NCBI RefSeq assembly: GCF_000739915.1
Contig: NZ_BBJT01000004.1
Location: 649,367-713,366, forward strand
Source of the DNA: Paenibacillus chitinolyticus NBRC 15660
Lineage (GTDB): Bacteria > Bacillota > Bacilli > Paenibacillales > NBRC-103111
Reading direction: 5' to 3'
DNA: 64,000 nucleotides
Below, one piece after another: positions 34,962 through 43,866 of the stretch. The number at the start of each line of letters is the position of its first letter. Position 1 is the stretch's first letter. The position numbers were made by a program, and so were the translations under genes. The notes under the pieces are model-generated. The model had not been told where the DNA came from. It did not search any database and saw only the letters and a list, made by a program, of their open reading frames with translations.

Positions 34962-35883
34962 TCTCATTCGTAATGAAAATATGAAAATTTACCGCCGGCT
35001 GACGACCTGGATTATGGTCATTCTGCTTGTCGGGCTGGTCGGGCTGATTTCGTTCCTGATCCACTACGATTCCAGAGGAATGAACAGTGCGGACTGGCGC
35101 CAGGCACAGACTCAGCGCATCGAGCAATTGGAGAAGACCAAGGCGGACTTCCCGGACAACGCTGCCGATTTGGATCAGCAGATCAAGCTGGCCCAGGAAT
35201 ATCTGAACCGGGATATGTCCCCGAACCAGGCTGCCGTATGGCAGGCCGTCGGCTCCATGTCCAGCCTCATTGCGGTCATTACCGTCTTCACCGTGGTCGT
35301 TGCCGCCGACGCCATGTCCGGTGAGTTCTCGAGCGGAACGATCAAGCTGCTGCTGATCCGGCCCGTCTCCAGATCGAAAATCGTGTTCGCCAAGTATGCG
35401 GCGGGCTTCCAGTTCTCGATCTTTATGCTGCTCCTGCTGTTCACCTCGGCCCTGGTCATCAACCTGGTGCTGTACGGCGGGGCGGGAACAAGCCCGACCG
35501 TGCTGGAGCTGAACAGCATGGGAGCCATCGTCGAGAAGAACGTCATCATCGACATGCTGAGCACCTACGGTTTCAAATGCGTGGAGCTGATCATGATCGT
35601 CACGCTCGCCTTCATGATCTCCACCCTGTTCCGCAGCAACTCGCTGGCGATCGGGATCTCGCTCTGCATCATGTTCCTGGGCAACACGGTCAGCATGATC
35701 CTGAGCCGGTACGACTGGAGCAAATACCTGTTGTTCTCCAACATGGATTTGACCCGCTACCTGCACGGTCAGCCTCTTGTCCCGGGCATGACGATGACCT
35801 TCTCGATCCTCGTGCTGGCCGCTTACTTTATCGTCTTTAACGTACTCACCTGGACGGTGTTCCGCCGCAGGGACGTCATGTAA
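34945..35883 (+). CDS. ABC-2 family permease
   Basis: A 312-residue permease with an N-terminal helix, a soluble loop of about 60 residues and five further helices, the usual ABC-2 layout. The listed start is GTG at 34945; a TTG three codons on (LLNLIRNENMK), with GGAAGTGAT before it, is equally likely. Overlap with the ATPase gene indicates coupled translation. A bidirectional terminator follows. Confidence 0.87.
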   Translation: MIKLLNLIRNENMKIYRRLTTWIMVILLVGLVGLISFLIHYDSRGMNSADWRQAQTQRIEQLEKTKADFPDNAADLDQQIKLAQEYLNRDMSPNQAAVWQAVGSMSSLIAVITVFTVVVAADAMSGEFSSGTIKLLLIRPVSRSKIVFAKYAAGFQFSIFMLLLLFTSALVINLVLYGGAGTSPTVLELNSMGAIVEKNVIIDMLSTYGFKCVELIMIVTLAFMISTLFRSNSLAIGISLCIMFLGNTVSMILSRYDWSKYLLFSNMDLTRYLHGQPLVPGMTMTFSILVLAAYFIVFNVLTWTVFRRRDVM

Positions 35884-35976
35884 GCTTCTATTCTTGCATG
35901 AAAAAAGCCCGCGCGCAGCCTAAAGCAGCCTTCGCTGCCGGCCGCTTACGCGGAACCGTGCCTCCGTCACGGAGCC

Positions 35977-36015
35977 GAAAAAGCCGCACCCGTTTGCAAT
36001 GGGTGCGGCTTTTTC
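35977..36015. terminator. bidirectional terminator between converging genes
   Basis: Arms GAAAAAGCCGCACCC (35977-35991) and GGGTGCGGCTTTTTC (36001-36015) are perfectly complementary over 15 bases and carry T runs on both strands. Confidence 0.85.
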
Positions 36016-36069
36016 GTATGCCGGACGTCCGGCGGAGCATAAACCCGCGCAGGCGCATCCCGCTTCCTC

Positions 36070-36705
36070 CTAAGAGGAGTTGCGGCGGAGCCAGCGGTAG
36101 CTTTTGCGTACGCCGTTCAGAAGCGTGTCCGGCATCGGAATGGGGCGCTTGGACAGAAGCGGCAGATACAGGCGGTAGTAGGCCTTCTTCATATCCTCCC
36201 ACATCGTATCCGGCGTGTCGCCCAGAAAATCGGAAACATCCAGCACTTTCCCGCGTCCGTCTTCCATCATGACATTCTTGGCATGCAGATCCTGCGGCAC
36301 CAGTCCCAGTCTTCGCGCATAGTCGCACGCTTCTTCGATATCGAGAATGACCCGTTCCGGAATCCGTATCCCCGAACGGATACAATCGTACAGAGTCCTC
36401 CCGTTCATCCGTTTCAGGATGAGGTAGGGCTTTTTCGCATAATGGCAGCGGGAGTACGCGGGGTGCTCGCCCAGCTTGCGGTAGACTTCGACCTCGTCTT
36501 CCCAACCGTCTCTTCCGGGGGCGTATACTTTAACGACCAGCCCGGGCATGTCCGGATGCGAGACGACAATCGCGTAATTGCCCGCACCGACTAACTGCCA
36601 AGGGGCGGGAAGTTTATGTACCACGACGGGGTCATATGGCTTTTCGCTTTTAAAGTCGAGGCCGGGAAGAAGCTCCCGCTCGATCTTTCGTATCCATGCT
36701 TCCAT
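36070..36705 (-). CDS. small serine/threonine protein-kinase-like protein
   Basis: A 211-residue protein with a reduced kinase fold: GAGNYAIVV as glycine loop (40-48), Lys59 in VVKVY, the catalytic loop PQDLHAKNVMM with Asp139 and Asn144, and DVSDF (156-160) as the DFG equivalent. It resembles the small YrzF-type kinases of Bacillales. Most of the C-lobe is missing compared with a eukaryotic-type kinase, so activity on protein is not certain; a small-molecule substrate is possible. Confidence 0.75.
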   Translation of the reverse strand: MEAWIRKIERELLPGLDFKSEKPYDPVVVHKLPAPWQLVGAGNYAIVVSHPDMPGLVVKVYAPGRDGWEDEVEVYRKLGEHPAYSRCHYAKKPYLILKRMNGRTLYDCIRSGIRIPERVILDIEEACDYARRLGLVPQDLHAKNVMMEDGRGKVLDVSDFLGDTPDTMWEDMKKAYYRLYLPLLSKRPIPMPDTLLNGVRKSYRWLRRNSS

Positions 36706-36785
36706 TTTAGTCTCCCAATGAGTTCTTATGCTCTTATTGTAGAGGGTTCCGGGTGCCGATACAATGGACCTTCCGCTCCCGTATA

Positions 36786-36816
36786 CAAAAAAAGAGCACG
36801 GCGCGCCGCACTCTTC
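36786..36816 (-). terminator. terminator of the MFS transporter gene
   Basis: On the minus strand AAGAG and CTCTT enclose a GC-rich self-complementary core and are followed by seven T. Confidence 0.7.
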
Positions 36817-36856
36817 CGGTTCAAAACTGTATGTACGGAGCTAAACCGGCATGCTT

Positions 36857-38140
36857 TTATCCGGCGTCTTTCGTCTTTGTCCTGCGGCTCTGCCGTTCCA
36901 GCAGCACCTTCCGCCCCAGGGTCAGAGCCAGGACGAGCATAATCGTGCCCGTTCCCGCGGCAATTCCGTACTGCTGAACCCAGAGCGGCAGCCCTTCCGC
37001 CTTTTCGTAAAGCACGCCCCCGAGCAGAGGGCCCAGGAAAGCCGCCAGTCCCGTCAAGGTGTTGTACATGGCGATAAACATCGGCCGCTCGCCCCTCGGC
37101 GTATCCCCGATAATGAAATTGAAAGCCAGTTGGTTGAATCCCCCGGTCCCCGCTCCAAGCAGGATGTGAACCGCAATCAGCACCGGAAGGACCGGAAGCC
37201 AGGCGAGCATCCCCCACAGCAGACACGACAGCGACAGAAGCGGGAGCGTCCAGAACAGAAGCCGACGGTTGCTCCACCGCGCGTTAAGATTTCCCCATAC
37301 GTAGAAAGAAATCATCATCACAGCCGTCTGCAGCACCGTCAGCACGGAAATCGTCTCGTAGCTTACCTGCAGCAGCTTCAGCATGACATATGAGAAGAGC
37401 GGCACCGCAATCCCCTGCAAAAACAGCCAGAACGACAGGAACGCCGTCGCCCTGATATACGAAGTATCTTTCATAGGGCGCGTAAGCATGGGCAGAAGCC
37501 CGCTTTCCGCGGAAGGCTCGAAGGGCGGGTTCGGATAAAACAGGTAAGCGATTACATTGAGCACCGCAGCCGTGCCGATCACCAGGTAAAGAACCTCAAA
37601 CCCCGCCTCGTTACCGAGCTTGTCGAGTATTTGTCCGCCCGCAAACAGGCACAGAGCTCCGAGAGCGTTCAGAGTCATGTTCCGGATGCCGAAATAGCGG
37701 GCTCTCACCGAAGACGGCACCATATCCGCCATCAGCGTGGACCAGACTACGCCCCCGAAGGCGTTCGAAAGAAAAGCCGACGTGTATAAGGCGATGTAAG
37801 CCGGAATCCACAAATCACGGTCCAGCAATAGCGGAATTAATCCCGTTGCCGCCCACAGAATCCGGTGAAGCCCTCCGAAGATGAGAATCTGCAGCTTCCG
37901 GTTTTTCCATCTCTGCATGAAAAAAGCCATCAGGATCTGACCAACGTTCACAATCGTCGTCATGGCAAGCACAAGCCCGATCTGTGCGGACGTTGCGCCG
38001 AGATAGAGCAAATAACCCGTCAGGAACGGACCGTTGAGAAGGGTTTGAACCACTGTGGCCGGAGCCCCTTCGAGAGTCGCGATCCAAAGATGTTTACGGG
38101 TCGGGGTAAAACGGTTCCAGGAGCGGGTCTTGGCCTGCAC
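36857..38140 (-). CDS. MFS transporter
   Basis: A 427-residue major facilitator protein with about 12 hydrophobic helices and the loop-2/3-like segment FFMQRWKNRKLQIL. It starts with GTG at 38138-38140, with AAAGGAG upstream. Substrate unknown; the sequence is nearest in feel to uncharacterised drug/sugar efflux carriers. Transcribed alone, with a TATAAT-like element about 120 bases upstream. Confidence 0.85.
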   Translation of the reverse strand: MQAKTRSWNRFTPTRKHLWIATLEGAPATVVQTLLNGPFLTGYLLYLGATSAQIGLVLAMTTIVNVGQILMAFFMQRWKNRKLQILIFGGLHRILWAATGLIPLLLDRDLWIPAYIALYTSAFLSNAFGGVVWSTLMADMVPSSVRARYFGIRNMTLNALGALCLFAGGQILDKLGNEAGFEVLYLVIGTAAVLNVIAYLFYPNPPFEPSAESGLLPMLTRPMKDTSYIRATAFLSFWLFLQGIAVPLFSYVMLKLLQVSYETISVLTVLQTAVMMISFYVWGNLNARWSNRRLLFWTLPLLSLSCLLWGMLAWLPVLPVLIAVHILLGAGTGGFNQLAFNFIIGDTPRGERPMFIAMYNTLTGLAAFLGPLLGGVLYEKAEGLPLWVQQYGIAAGTGTIMLVLALTLGRKVLLERQSRRTKTKDAG

Positions 38141-38326
38141 GTCGGTAGCTCTCCTTTGAGCCGGTGCTGTTTTCCGGCTTCGTCAGCAAAATGTTTGCAC
38201 TTACGCGTTGAGTAAAAGAAGACGGACAAAAGAAGAAATCTTTTATCCGTTACAGAAGTTCAGGTCCATTATACTGCAAAAATCCTCCGCCGTCTGGTCT
38301 AAAATCCGGCGAATTTTCTATCCGAA

Positions 38327-38779
38327 TTAAGGCTCCAATGATTCGCCGTCCTTGCGCTTTTCGCCCGGCGCGAAAACCCACCATTTACTGGCCGCGTAAT
38401 TCACCAACAGCAGCAGAACCGTCACCGTCAGCTTGCTAAACAGCATGTTCCAGCCCAGAACATCGCTGCACACATAGAGCAGCAGGTAGGACAGAACTAG
38501 GCACAGTCCGTTGACCAGAAGGAACTTCAATGCTTCCGATACCCGCACCGGTTCTTTGCTGGCGAATGTCCACTTCCGGTTCCAGAGGTAGCTGTTCAAG
38601 GTTCCGCACAAGTACGAAACCGTCTGAGCCGCTCCGTAATGCAGATGCAGGCCCGAGAACAGCAGCCAGAACACGGCCCAGTCCACTGCCGTATTGCCGA
38701 CTCCCACTGCCCCGAAGCGGAGCAGACGGAGCATTTCGGGGTTTACCCGCTTTTTTTGCCCGTTGTTATCGTTTGTCAC
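38327..38779 (-). CDS. GtrA family membrane protein
   Basis: A 150-residue protein with four membrane helices and the GtrA start RLLRFGAVGVGNTAVDWAVFWLL, plus NSYLWNRKWTF. GtrA proteins are thought to help flip or donate lipid-linked sugars for envelope glycosylation. It lies three bases after the alpha/beta hydrolase gene and probably shares its transcript. Confidence 0.88.
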   Translation of the reverse strand: MTNDNNGQKKRVNPEMLRLLRFGAVGVGNTAVDWAVFWLLFSGLHLHYGAAQTVSYLCGTLNSYLWNRKWTFASKEPVRVSEALKFLLVNGLCLVLSYLLLYVCSDVLGWNMLFSKLTVTVLLLLVNYAASKWWVFAPGEKRKDGESLEP

Positions 38780-38782
38780 GTG

Positions 38783-39544
38783 TCAGTTCTTCCCCTTCTC
38801 CCGGATTCCGGTCATCCAATCTGTAATCGCTTCGGCCGTGCGGCGTGTCTGCTCCTCCGGTGAAATCGAGGCCGCACGGTCGCCCTTCTGAGGGCCGTAA
38901 CTGCCGAATTGGCCGTGATTCCCTCCCGGCAGGGTCAAAAGCTTGGCGTCCTCCGGCAAGTTCTTCTTGTTCTTCTCGAAGCTGTCGCGGTTCAGCACGC
39001 CGTCCTCCGAACCGGTCACGGAGAGAACCGGAAGCCCTTTGTCCCGGAGGCTTCCTTTGTCATCGGCGTACGACGCCAGGAAAAACACGCCCCGCAGCCC
39101 TTCCGGATGCTCCGCCGCATAGCGGGCCGCCATCACGCCGCCGAGCGAATGCCCTCCGATGACGAAGGACTCCCCGGGATGGGCCTCCAGCACCGCCGAG
39201 GCGCGGCCGCCTCCCAATACCGCCAAATTCAGCGGCATTTTGACGACCACCGTGCGGTGCCCGCGCCGAGCCAGCTCCCGGGCCAGAGGCGCGTAGCTCT
39301 CCGGCTTCACCAGACCGCCCGGGTAGAAGATCACGCCGGGCTCCTTCGGCTCTGCGCCTTCGTAGACCGTTACATCCTTGCTGTCCGTAACGGTAACACC
39401 GCCGCCGCTTCGCATGGACTCGACCGCCGTGCGGTCCGGTCCGTACGGCCGCAAATAGAATGCCGCCGCAATTCCGGCGGCGAGTATAAAAATCACCAGC
39501 GCCAGAAGCCACTTTCTGCCGCGCGATCGTCTTTTTTCAGTCAT
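38783..39544 (-). CDS. alpha/beta hydrolase, membrane-anchored
   Basis: A 253-residue protein with an N-terminal signal or anchor helix (about 11-30) and an alpha/beta-hydrolase domain. The nucleophile elbow GGHSLGG, the acid in TGSEDGVLN and the His in GGNHGQFG make the triad. Close in pattern to extracytoplasmic dienelactone-hydrolase-like enzymes of Bacilli (Abhydrolase_5). Substrate unknown. First gene of a likely pair with gtrA. Confidence 0.83.
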   Translation of the reverse strand: MTEKRRSRGRKWLLALVIFILAAGIAAAFYLRPYGPDRTAVESMRSGGGVTVTDSKDVTVYEGAEPKEPGVIFYPGGLVKPESYAPLARELARRGHRTVVVKMPLNLAVLGGGRASAVLEAHPGESFVIGGHSLGGVMAARYAAEHPEGLRGVFFLASYADDKGSLRDKGLPVLSVTGSEDGVLNRDSFEKNKKNLPEDAKLLTLPGGNHGQFGSYGPQKGDRAASISPEEQTRRTAEAITDWMTGIREKGKN

Positions 39545-39706
39545 TCTCCGCCTCCTTGGATCATTCGTTCAGGGACGTTCGTTTACTCTCCGGTCCGGGG
39601 CATCTCTACTTTGCCGATCCGAACCGCTGGATGTCCGCTGTCCTTCTCCGGCCGTTTCCGTCTTCTTCAACGCTTATCGTACCACAGCTCCGCTTCCCGG
39701 CCCATC

Positions 39707-40198
39707 TTATTCCTCTCGGAAGTTTCCGGCAGCCTCGGCGGCAGTCTTTTTAAGGGCATTCAGGCTCTCACTGCTCACTTCATAGACTCCTCCGTCCAAC
39801 TCCATCCGGTGCGAATCCCCGCCGTCTTGAAACGACACGTAGAGCCTGCGGACGTCATTGACCAGTGAGGCCAACGGAAGCTCCTTCCGGATGCGGACCG
39901 ACTGGCCCGGCGGCAGCATAAGAAGCAGTCCGGGCTTGTCCGGCACATCCCCGGTCAGCTCGGCCGTACACTTGCAGGGCCCCTTCGCGGTAGATTCTAT
40001 CACTGCTTCGGCATCGTCCACCAGACGTTGATACCGGGAATCCGCTTGTGGAACCTCGATGATGCGTCCGTCCCAGTTGAGAACCACCTTCTTCGGCTTG
40101 AGCTCGGCTGAAGGAAGCCAAAGCGAGGCGGCCCCGGCAACAGCCATCACTAAGATAACAAGTCCGCCGGACAGCCCTATCCATTTGTTCCGCCGCAT
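39707..40198 (-). CDS. hypothetical membrane-anchored protein
   Basis: A 163-residue protein with an N-terminal helix (about 7-28) and an exported domain containing one CKC motif and alternating beta-type segments (KKVVLNWDGRIIEVP, LYVSFQDGG, VYEVSSESL). I recognise no family. It sits alone between the hydrolase and the tRNA-Gly pair. Confidence 0.6.
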   Translation of the reverse strand: MRRNKWIGLSGGLVILVMAVAGAASLWLPSAELKPKKVVLNWDGRIIEVPQADSRYQRLVDDAEAVIESTAKGPCKCTAELTGDVPDKPGLLLMLPPGQSVRIRKELPLASLVNDVRRLYVSFQDGGDSHRMELDGGVYEVSSESLNALKKTAAEAAGNFREE

Positions 40199-40348
40199 AA
40201 GACAACCCCCAGTGACTTTCTTACCCAGTTAAACGGCACAAGTCTGTAAATGTTGCATAACCGGCAGAGGGATGGGAGGGCAGTATAAAAGCCGGGTATC
40301 GCTATGCCCGGTTCTAGTAGGGCTGGACGCTGTATCCATCGGGTATAC

Positions 40349-40381
40349 GAAAAAAAGCAGCCTCCGCAAAGGAGACTGCTT
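40349..40381 (-). terminator. terminator of the tRNA-Gly pair
   Basis: On the minus strand GCAGTCTCC and GGAGGCTGC pair (40357-40379) and are followed by a T run. Confidence 0.85.
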
Positions 40382-40396
40382 CTTCTGAATTCTGTA

Positions 40397-40467
40397 AGCG
40401 GGTGATGGGAATCGAACCCACGCTACCAGCTTGGAAGGCTGGAGTTCTACCATTGAACTACACCCGC
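40397..40467 (-). tRNA. tRNA-Gly (anticodon TCC)
   Basis: Cloverleaf on the minus strand: acceptor GCGGGTG/CACCCGC, D arm with GGTAGAAC, anticodon loop CTTCCAA, and T arm GGGTTCGATTCCC. CCA is not encoded. Confidence 0.95.
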
Positions 40468-40479
40468 AAAGGTGATTGG

Positions 40480-40551
40480 AGCGGAAGACGGGAATCGAAC
40501 CCGCGACCCTCGCCTTGGCAAGGCGATGCTCTACCGCTGAGCCACTTCCGC
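40480..40551 (-). tRNA. tRNA-Gly (anticodon GCC)
   Basis: Cloverleaf on the minus strand: acceptor GCGGAAG/CTTCCGC, anticodon loop TTGCCAA, T arm CGGGTTCGATTCCCG. It lies 12 bases upstream of the other tRNA-Gly and both end at one terminator. Confidence 0.95.
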
Positions 40552-40692
40552 AAACTTTCGTTCGAAACATTTCCGAATCGACAAGAGATATCATAACAAA
40601 TAATTAATGAAAACTCAATCCCTTTTCCGCTTAAATTTTAATCCAATTTTTTACACTTCCTACAAACAGGGAAAAGGCGCCATTTCCGCACC

Positions 40693-40730
40693 TAAAAAGA
40701 AAGGACCGGAGTAAATTTCTCCGGTCCTTC
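40693..40730 (-). terminator. terminator of the kdgK-eda operon
   Basis: Perfect 11-bp stem AAGGACCGGAG/CTCCGGTCCTT (40701-40729) followed on the minus strand by TTCTTTTT. Confidence 0.85.
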
Positions 40731-40793
40731 CATCTCAGTCGGATGAACGATTCGGCCAACGTCCGCTCCATCCGCAAGAACACTTCCGCTCCC

Positions 40794-41465
40794 TTAAGAA
40801 AGAGCCGCTTTAGCCTCTTTGAAAGCCTGCGTATATTGAGCCGCTTTCTTCGCGATCAGGCTGAAATCGCCGGTTTTGGACGCTTCCGTCGTCAGGTCCG
40901 AACCGATCCCGACGGCAACGGCGCCCGCTTTGATCCAATCGGCGAGATTGTCCAGGGATACGCCCCCGGTCGGCATGATGTTAGCCTGCGGCAGAGGCCC
41001 CTTGATGGCCTTGATTACGGACGGCTCGTACAAGTTGCCCGGGAACAACTTCACGATATCCACGCCGAGCTCCAGCGCTTCCTGGATCTCTTTGACGGTC
41101 ATCGTGCCCGGCATCACCGGCACGCGGTACCGGTTGCAGAGCGCCACGGTCGCCGGATTCAGCGAAGGCCCCACCACGAACTCGGAGCCGCTCAGAATGG
41201 CCGCTCTCGCCGTTTCCGGGTCCAGGACGGTACCTACGCCGATAATGGCGAATTTGGACGCGTCCTGCGCCGTGCTGCTGTAGGTTTTGGCCAGCTTTTC
41301 AATGGCCTGGAGCGCAAACGGCACCGTCATCGTCACTTCGATGACTTTGATGCCGCCTTCGATGGCCTGTTCGGCGGCTTCGACGACTTCGTCCGGCGTC
41401 TTGCCTCTCAGAACGGCGACTACGCCCTGTTCCGTAATTTTTTGAATCAGCTGTATTTTTTTCAT
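40794..41465 (-). CDS. eda: KDPG/KHG aldolase
   Basis: Bifunctional 4-hydroxy-2-oxoglutarate / 2-dehydro-3-deoxy-phosphogluconate aldolase of 223 residues. It splits KDPG to pyruvate and glyceraldehyde-3-phosphate. The Schiff-base Lys is in VDIVKLFPGNLY, and VVAVLRGKTPDE, VIEVTMTVPFA and PTGGVSLDNL are family signatures. With the KDG kinase gene upstream it completes use of KDG from pectin or glucuronate. Confidence 0.93.
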   Translation of the reverse strand: MKKIQLIQKITEQGVVAVLRGKTPDEVVEAAEQAIEGGIKVIEVTMTVPFALQAIEKLAKTYSSTAQDASKFAIIGVGTVLDPETARAAILSGSEFVVGPSLNPATVALCNRYRVPVMPGTMTVKEIQEALELGVDIVKLFPGNLYEPSVIKAIKGPLPQANIMPTGGVSLDNLADWIKAGAVAVGIGSDLTTEASKTGDFSLIAKKAAQYTQAFKEAKAALS

Positions 41466-41596
41466 GGGGTCAGTTCATCCTCTCTCTGTCGGTAAAATCA
41501 GTTTCCGCAAGTATAAGGCGGCGGATACGCCTTCTATCTGAAATGCCGTATGAACCTCAATCAGACTCAGCGGCAAAACAACACAGCGCTCAGCAT

Positions 41597-42571
41597 TCAG
41601 CGTTCGATATGACGGCTTCCCTGAAGCACGGCATCGACTTCTTCACGCGTCGGCAGGCCTTCCCAGTCTCCCGGAGCCTGAACGACCAGGGAACCGAGCA
41701 AACTGCCCAGCTCGACCGCTTCCAGGTGGCTCTTCCCCTGCAGAATACCGGACAGGAAGCCGGCACAGAAGCCGTCCCCGGCCCCGATCGTATCGACGAC
41801 CCGCTCCGCTTTGACAAAAGGAACGGAGGACACGCGGCCGCCTTCGATCAGGAACGTTTCATTGTCGCCGCCTTTAAGCACCGTCACGGCCCGAAGCTTG
41901 CTCAGTTTTCCGACGATCTCGTCGAAATCTTCCGTCTCGTAAAGAAGCTGAAGCTCATCCAGACCCGGGAGAAAATAATCAACCTCCTCCGCCAGGGCCA
42001 GCAAAGTCTCTCTGGCTTCCCCGATCCCCCAGAGCTTAAGCCGCAGGTTCGGATCGAAGCAGACTTTCACCCCGTGCCGTTTGGCCGTGCGGACGGCGGC
42101 AATCACCGCTTCTTTACAGCTTTCGCTCAGCGCGCACGTAATGCCGGTTACATGCAGAATCTTGGCCCCGGCTATATAATCTTCTTCCAGATCGCCCGGC
42201 TTCATTAGGCTCATGGCCGAATTTTTGCGGTAGTAGTAGACGGAGGCTTTGCCCGATACCGCTTCCCGCAGCATCAAACCCGTCGGCGCCTCGGACGCTA
42301 ACACGGCCCTGGAGACGTCCACGCCTTCACCGCGTATTTTTTTGAGCACCATCCGGCCGAAAGGATCTTTCCCCAAGCGTCCGAACCACCCGACACGATG
42401 CCCGAGCCGCGCAAGACCGATCGCCACATTGCTTTCGGCACCGCCGAACGAAGTGGTCAGCTGCGGTGAATACTCAATTCCTTTTCCCGAATCCGGCATC
42501 AGTAGGGCCATCGACTCTCCGAAAGTCACCACATCCGGATAAATTGGGGGTTGCTCTTTGCCTTGCTCCAT
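41597..42571 (-). CDS. kdgK: 2-dehydro-3-deoxygluconokinase
   Basis: PfkB-family sugar kinase of 324 residues. It shows the N-terminal GGAESNVAIGLARLGH motif and the C-terminal DTIGAGDGFCAGFLSG with the catalytic Asp. Pairing with eda makes KDG the likely substrate. A TATAAT-type -10 near 42811-42816 lies upstream. Confidence 0.88.
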   Translation of the reverse strand: MEQGKEQPPIYPDVVTFGESMALLMPDSGKGIEYSPQLTTSFGGAESNVAIGLARLGHRVGWFGRLGKDPFGRMVLKKIRGEGVDVSRAVLASEAPTGLMLREAVSGKASVYYYRKNSAMSLMKPGDLEEDYIAGAKILHVTGITCALSESCKEAVIAAVRTAKRHGVKVCFDPNLRLKLWGIGEARETLLALAEEVDYFLPGLDELQLLYETEDFDEIVGKLSKLRAVTVLKGGDNETFLIEGGRVSSVPFVKAERVVDTIGAGDGFCAGFLSGILQGKSHLEAVELGSLLGSLVVQAPGDWEGLPTREEVDAVLQGSRHIER

Positions 42572-42960
42572 CGTTCATCCACCTCGACCGTTAGATTCTC
42601 GCAGGCTCAGGCATCGTCCGCAGGCGGCACCCGGCCCATGCTAGCTTCCTTTATTCCACCGAAAAACGATCCCTTGTCCGCATTATCATGCGCAGAAAAA
42701 GCTTTTCCTTATGGAATCACTCCGTACAGGTTTGTATCTCATCCTTGAATCCGTCATCGGAGAAAGCTCCGGTCCGGATTTGTTAATTTAGAAGAATCCG
42801 TTCCTTCTTCATTATAGCAGAAAGGACTTCCCTTTAGGTATGAAAATGTTCATTCAAACGAAAACGAACAAAACAAACCTTTTTACCACATTCCTGCCGT
42901 TTAAAGAAAAAAAACAAAAAAAGCCTTGGTTGATCAAGGCTTCCTTCGTTGTTGATGCGC
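42572..42960. other. intergenic region: kdgK promoter and tRNA terminator
   Basis: On the minus strand TGCTATAAT (42811-42819) is an extended -10 for kdgK. An imperfect GTTC...GAAC inverted repeat near 42850-42872 could bind a regulator. The hairpin GCCTTG/CAAGGC (42923-42940) with a T run on the minus strand is what should have ended the original tRNA-Leu transcript before the island inserted. No gene seen. Confidence 0.5.
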
Positions 42961-43012
42961 GATGCGGACGAGAGGACTCGAACCTCCACGGCTGTTACAC
43001 CACTAGAACCTG
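42961..43012. repeat. distal attachment site of the island: 3' half of tRNA-Leu
   Basis: These 52 bases are identical to 53476-53527, from the 3' flank through the T and variable arms to the anticodon loop of tRNA-Leu(CAG). A further nine bases outside match with one change. The 5' half of the tRNA is absent, so this is a duplicated attachment site. Confidence 0.9.
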
Positions 43013-43036
43013 CTAGCCTTGAGCCAGCAGGTTCTA
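43004..43036. repeat. 11-bp inverted repeat at the island junction
   Basis: TAGAACCTGCT (43004-43014) and AGCAGGTTCTA (43026-43036) are perfectly complementary. The left arm begins in the tRNA-derived repeat and ends in island DNA, as expected of a recombinase core site. Confidence 0.6.
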
Positions 43037-43066
43037 TTTTGGCGTATGGGAATGTTCACTGCTCCA

Positions 43067-43798
43067 TTATTTCAGATACTTAATAAGCTTGGACCAAAAG
43101 GCCGAATAGTGCTCCCAATTCATAAACTCCAACGATCCCCAGTGCGGCGAACAATCGCTTGCAAACGCCGCCGTCTTTCCCTGGCCGTAAGTTCCAACCG
43201 TCAGAATAGCATCGCCTTCATGGCTTAGCAGTTCCTCTGCCCCCGGCTTAGCGGACAACTTATTATAACCTAGCAGCCTAGGCCATTCTCCCAAATCGTT
43301 TACCAATGGATGCGGCTGCGATACGACAGGCGAGAAGCCGCTCGGCATCTCTACCCGATCATCTTTATCCATCATGACAACCGGCAGCACATCGGCCAAT
43401 ATCGTATTTCTATAATTGGCTTTTCCTTCTATCCCCATGAAGGTCAGGTAACCGCCAACCATCAGCAGGCCACCTCCTTCGGCGACATACTGCTTCACAA
43501 GCTCAAGGGCGTTCGGAATGATTTGCATTTGATAGAAGGTTGGATTTTGGAGCAGGAATGTGTTTGCACCTACGTCACTCAGCACAATCGCATCATAGGT
43601 TTTGAGCTCTTCCAGCGATTGAGGAAAACGTACCTGTACTTCATGCGCAGGCATATAGGTAACGTCAATTCCCTCCTGACGCAGACAGGACAGCAAATAG
43701 GTTGCACCTTCTTCGTACTTGGTCGAGGTAAAACTGTCATAACCTTTCGTATGAATCATATGCACAACCCAGGACTCGCCAACAAACAAGATTTTCAT
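43067..43798 (-). CDS. GATase1-like protein (class I amidotransferase fold)
   Basis: A 243-residue protein with a flavodoxin/GATase1-like fold (KILFVGESWVVH, YDAIVLSDVGANTFLL, YVAEGGGLLMVGGYLTF, AFASDCSPHWG). The usual nucleophile Cys of true amidotransferases is not evident at the elbow, as in the DUF1355-like group, so it may be a non-amidotransferase hydrolase or sugar-processing protein. The start at 43798 has GGAGGT upstream; a longer frame overlaps the end of the preceding gene. Last gene of the island operon. Confidence 0.75.
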   Translation of the reverse strand: MKILFVGESWVVHMIHTKGYDSFTSTKYEEGATYLLSCLRQEGIDVTYMPAHEVQVRFPQSLEELKTYDAIVLSDVGANTFLLQNPTFYQMQIIPNALELVKQYVAEGGGLLMVGGYLTFMGIEGKANYRNTILADVLPVVMMDKDDRVEMPSGFSPVVSQPHPLVNDLGEWPRLLGYNKLSAKPGAEELLSHEGDAILTVGTYGQGKTAAFASDCSPHWGSLEFMNWEHYSAFWSKLIKYLK

Positions 43799-43866
43799 CA
43801 GTTCAAGCACCTCCGTATTTTTTATACCACCAGGCCCTACACCTGCAGGCCGTCTTGATCCCATTT

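Noticed and set aside
36370..36396. GATACAATCGTAC as another XRE operator
   Set aside because: Only one arm matches and it lies inside a coding region.
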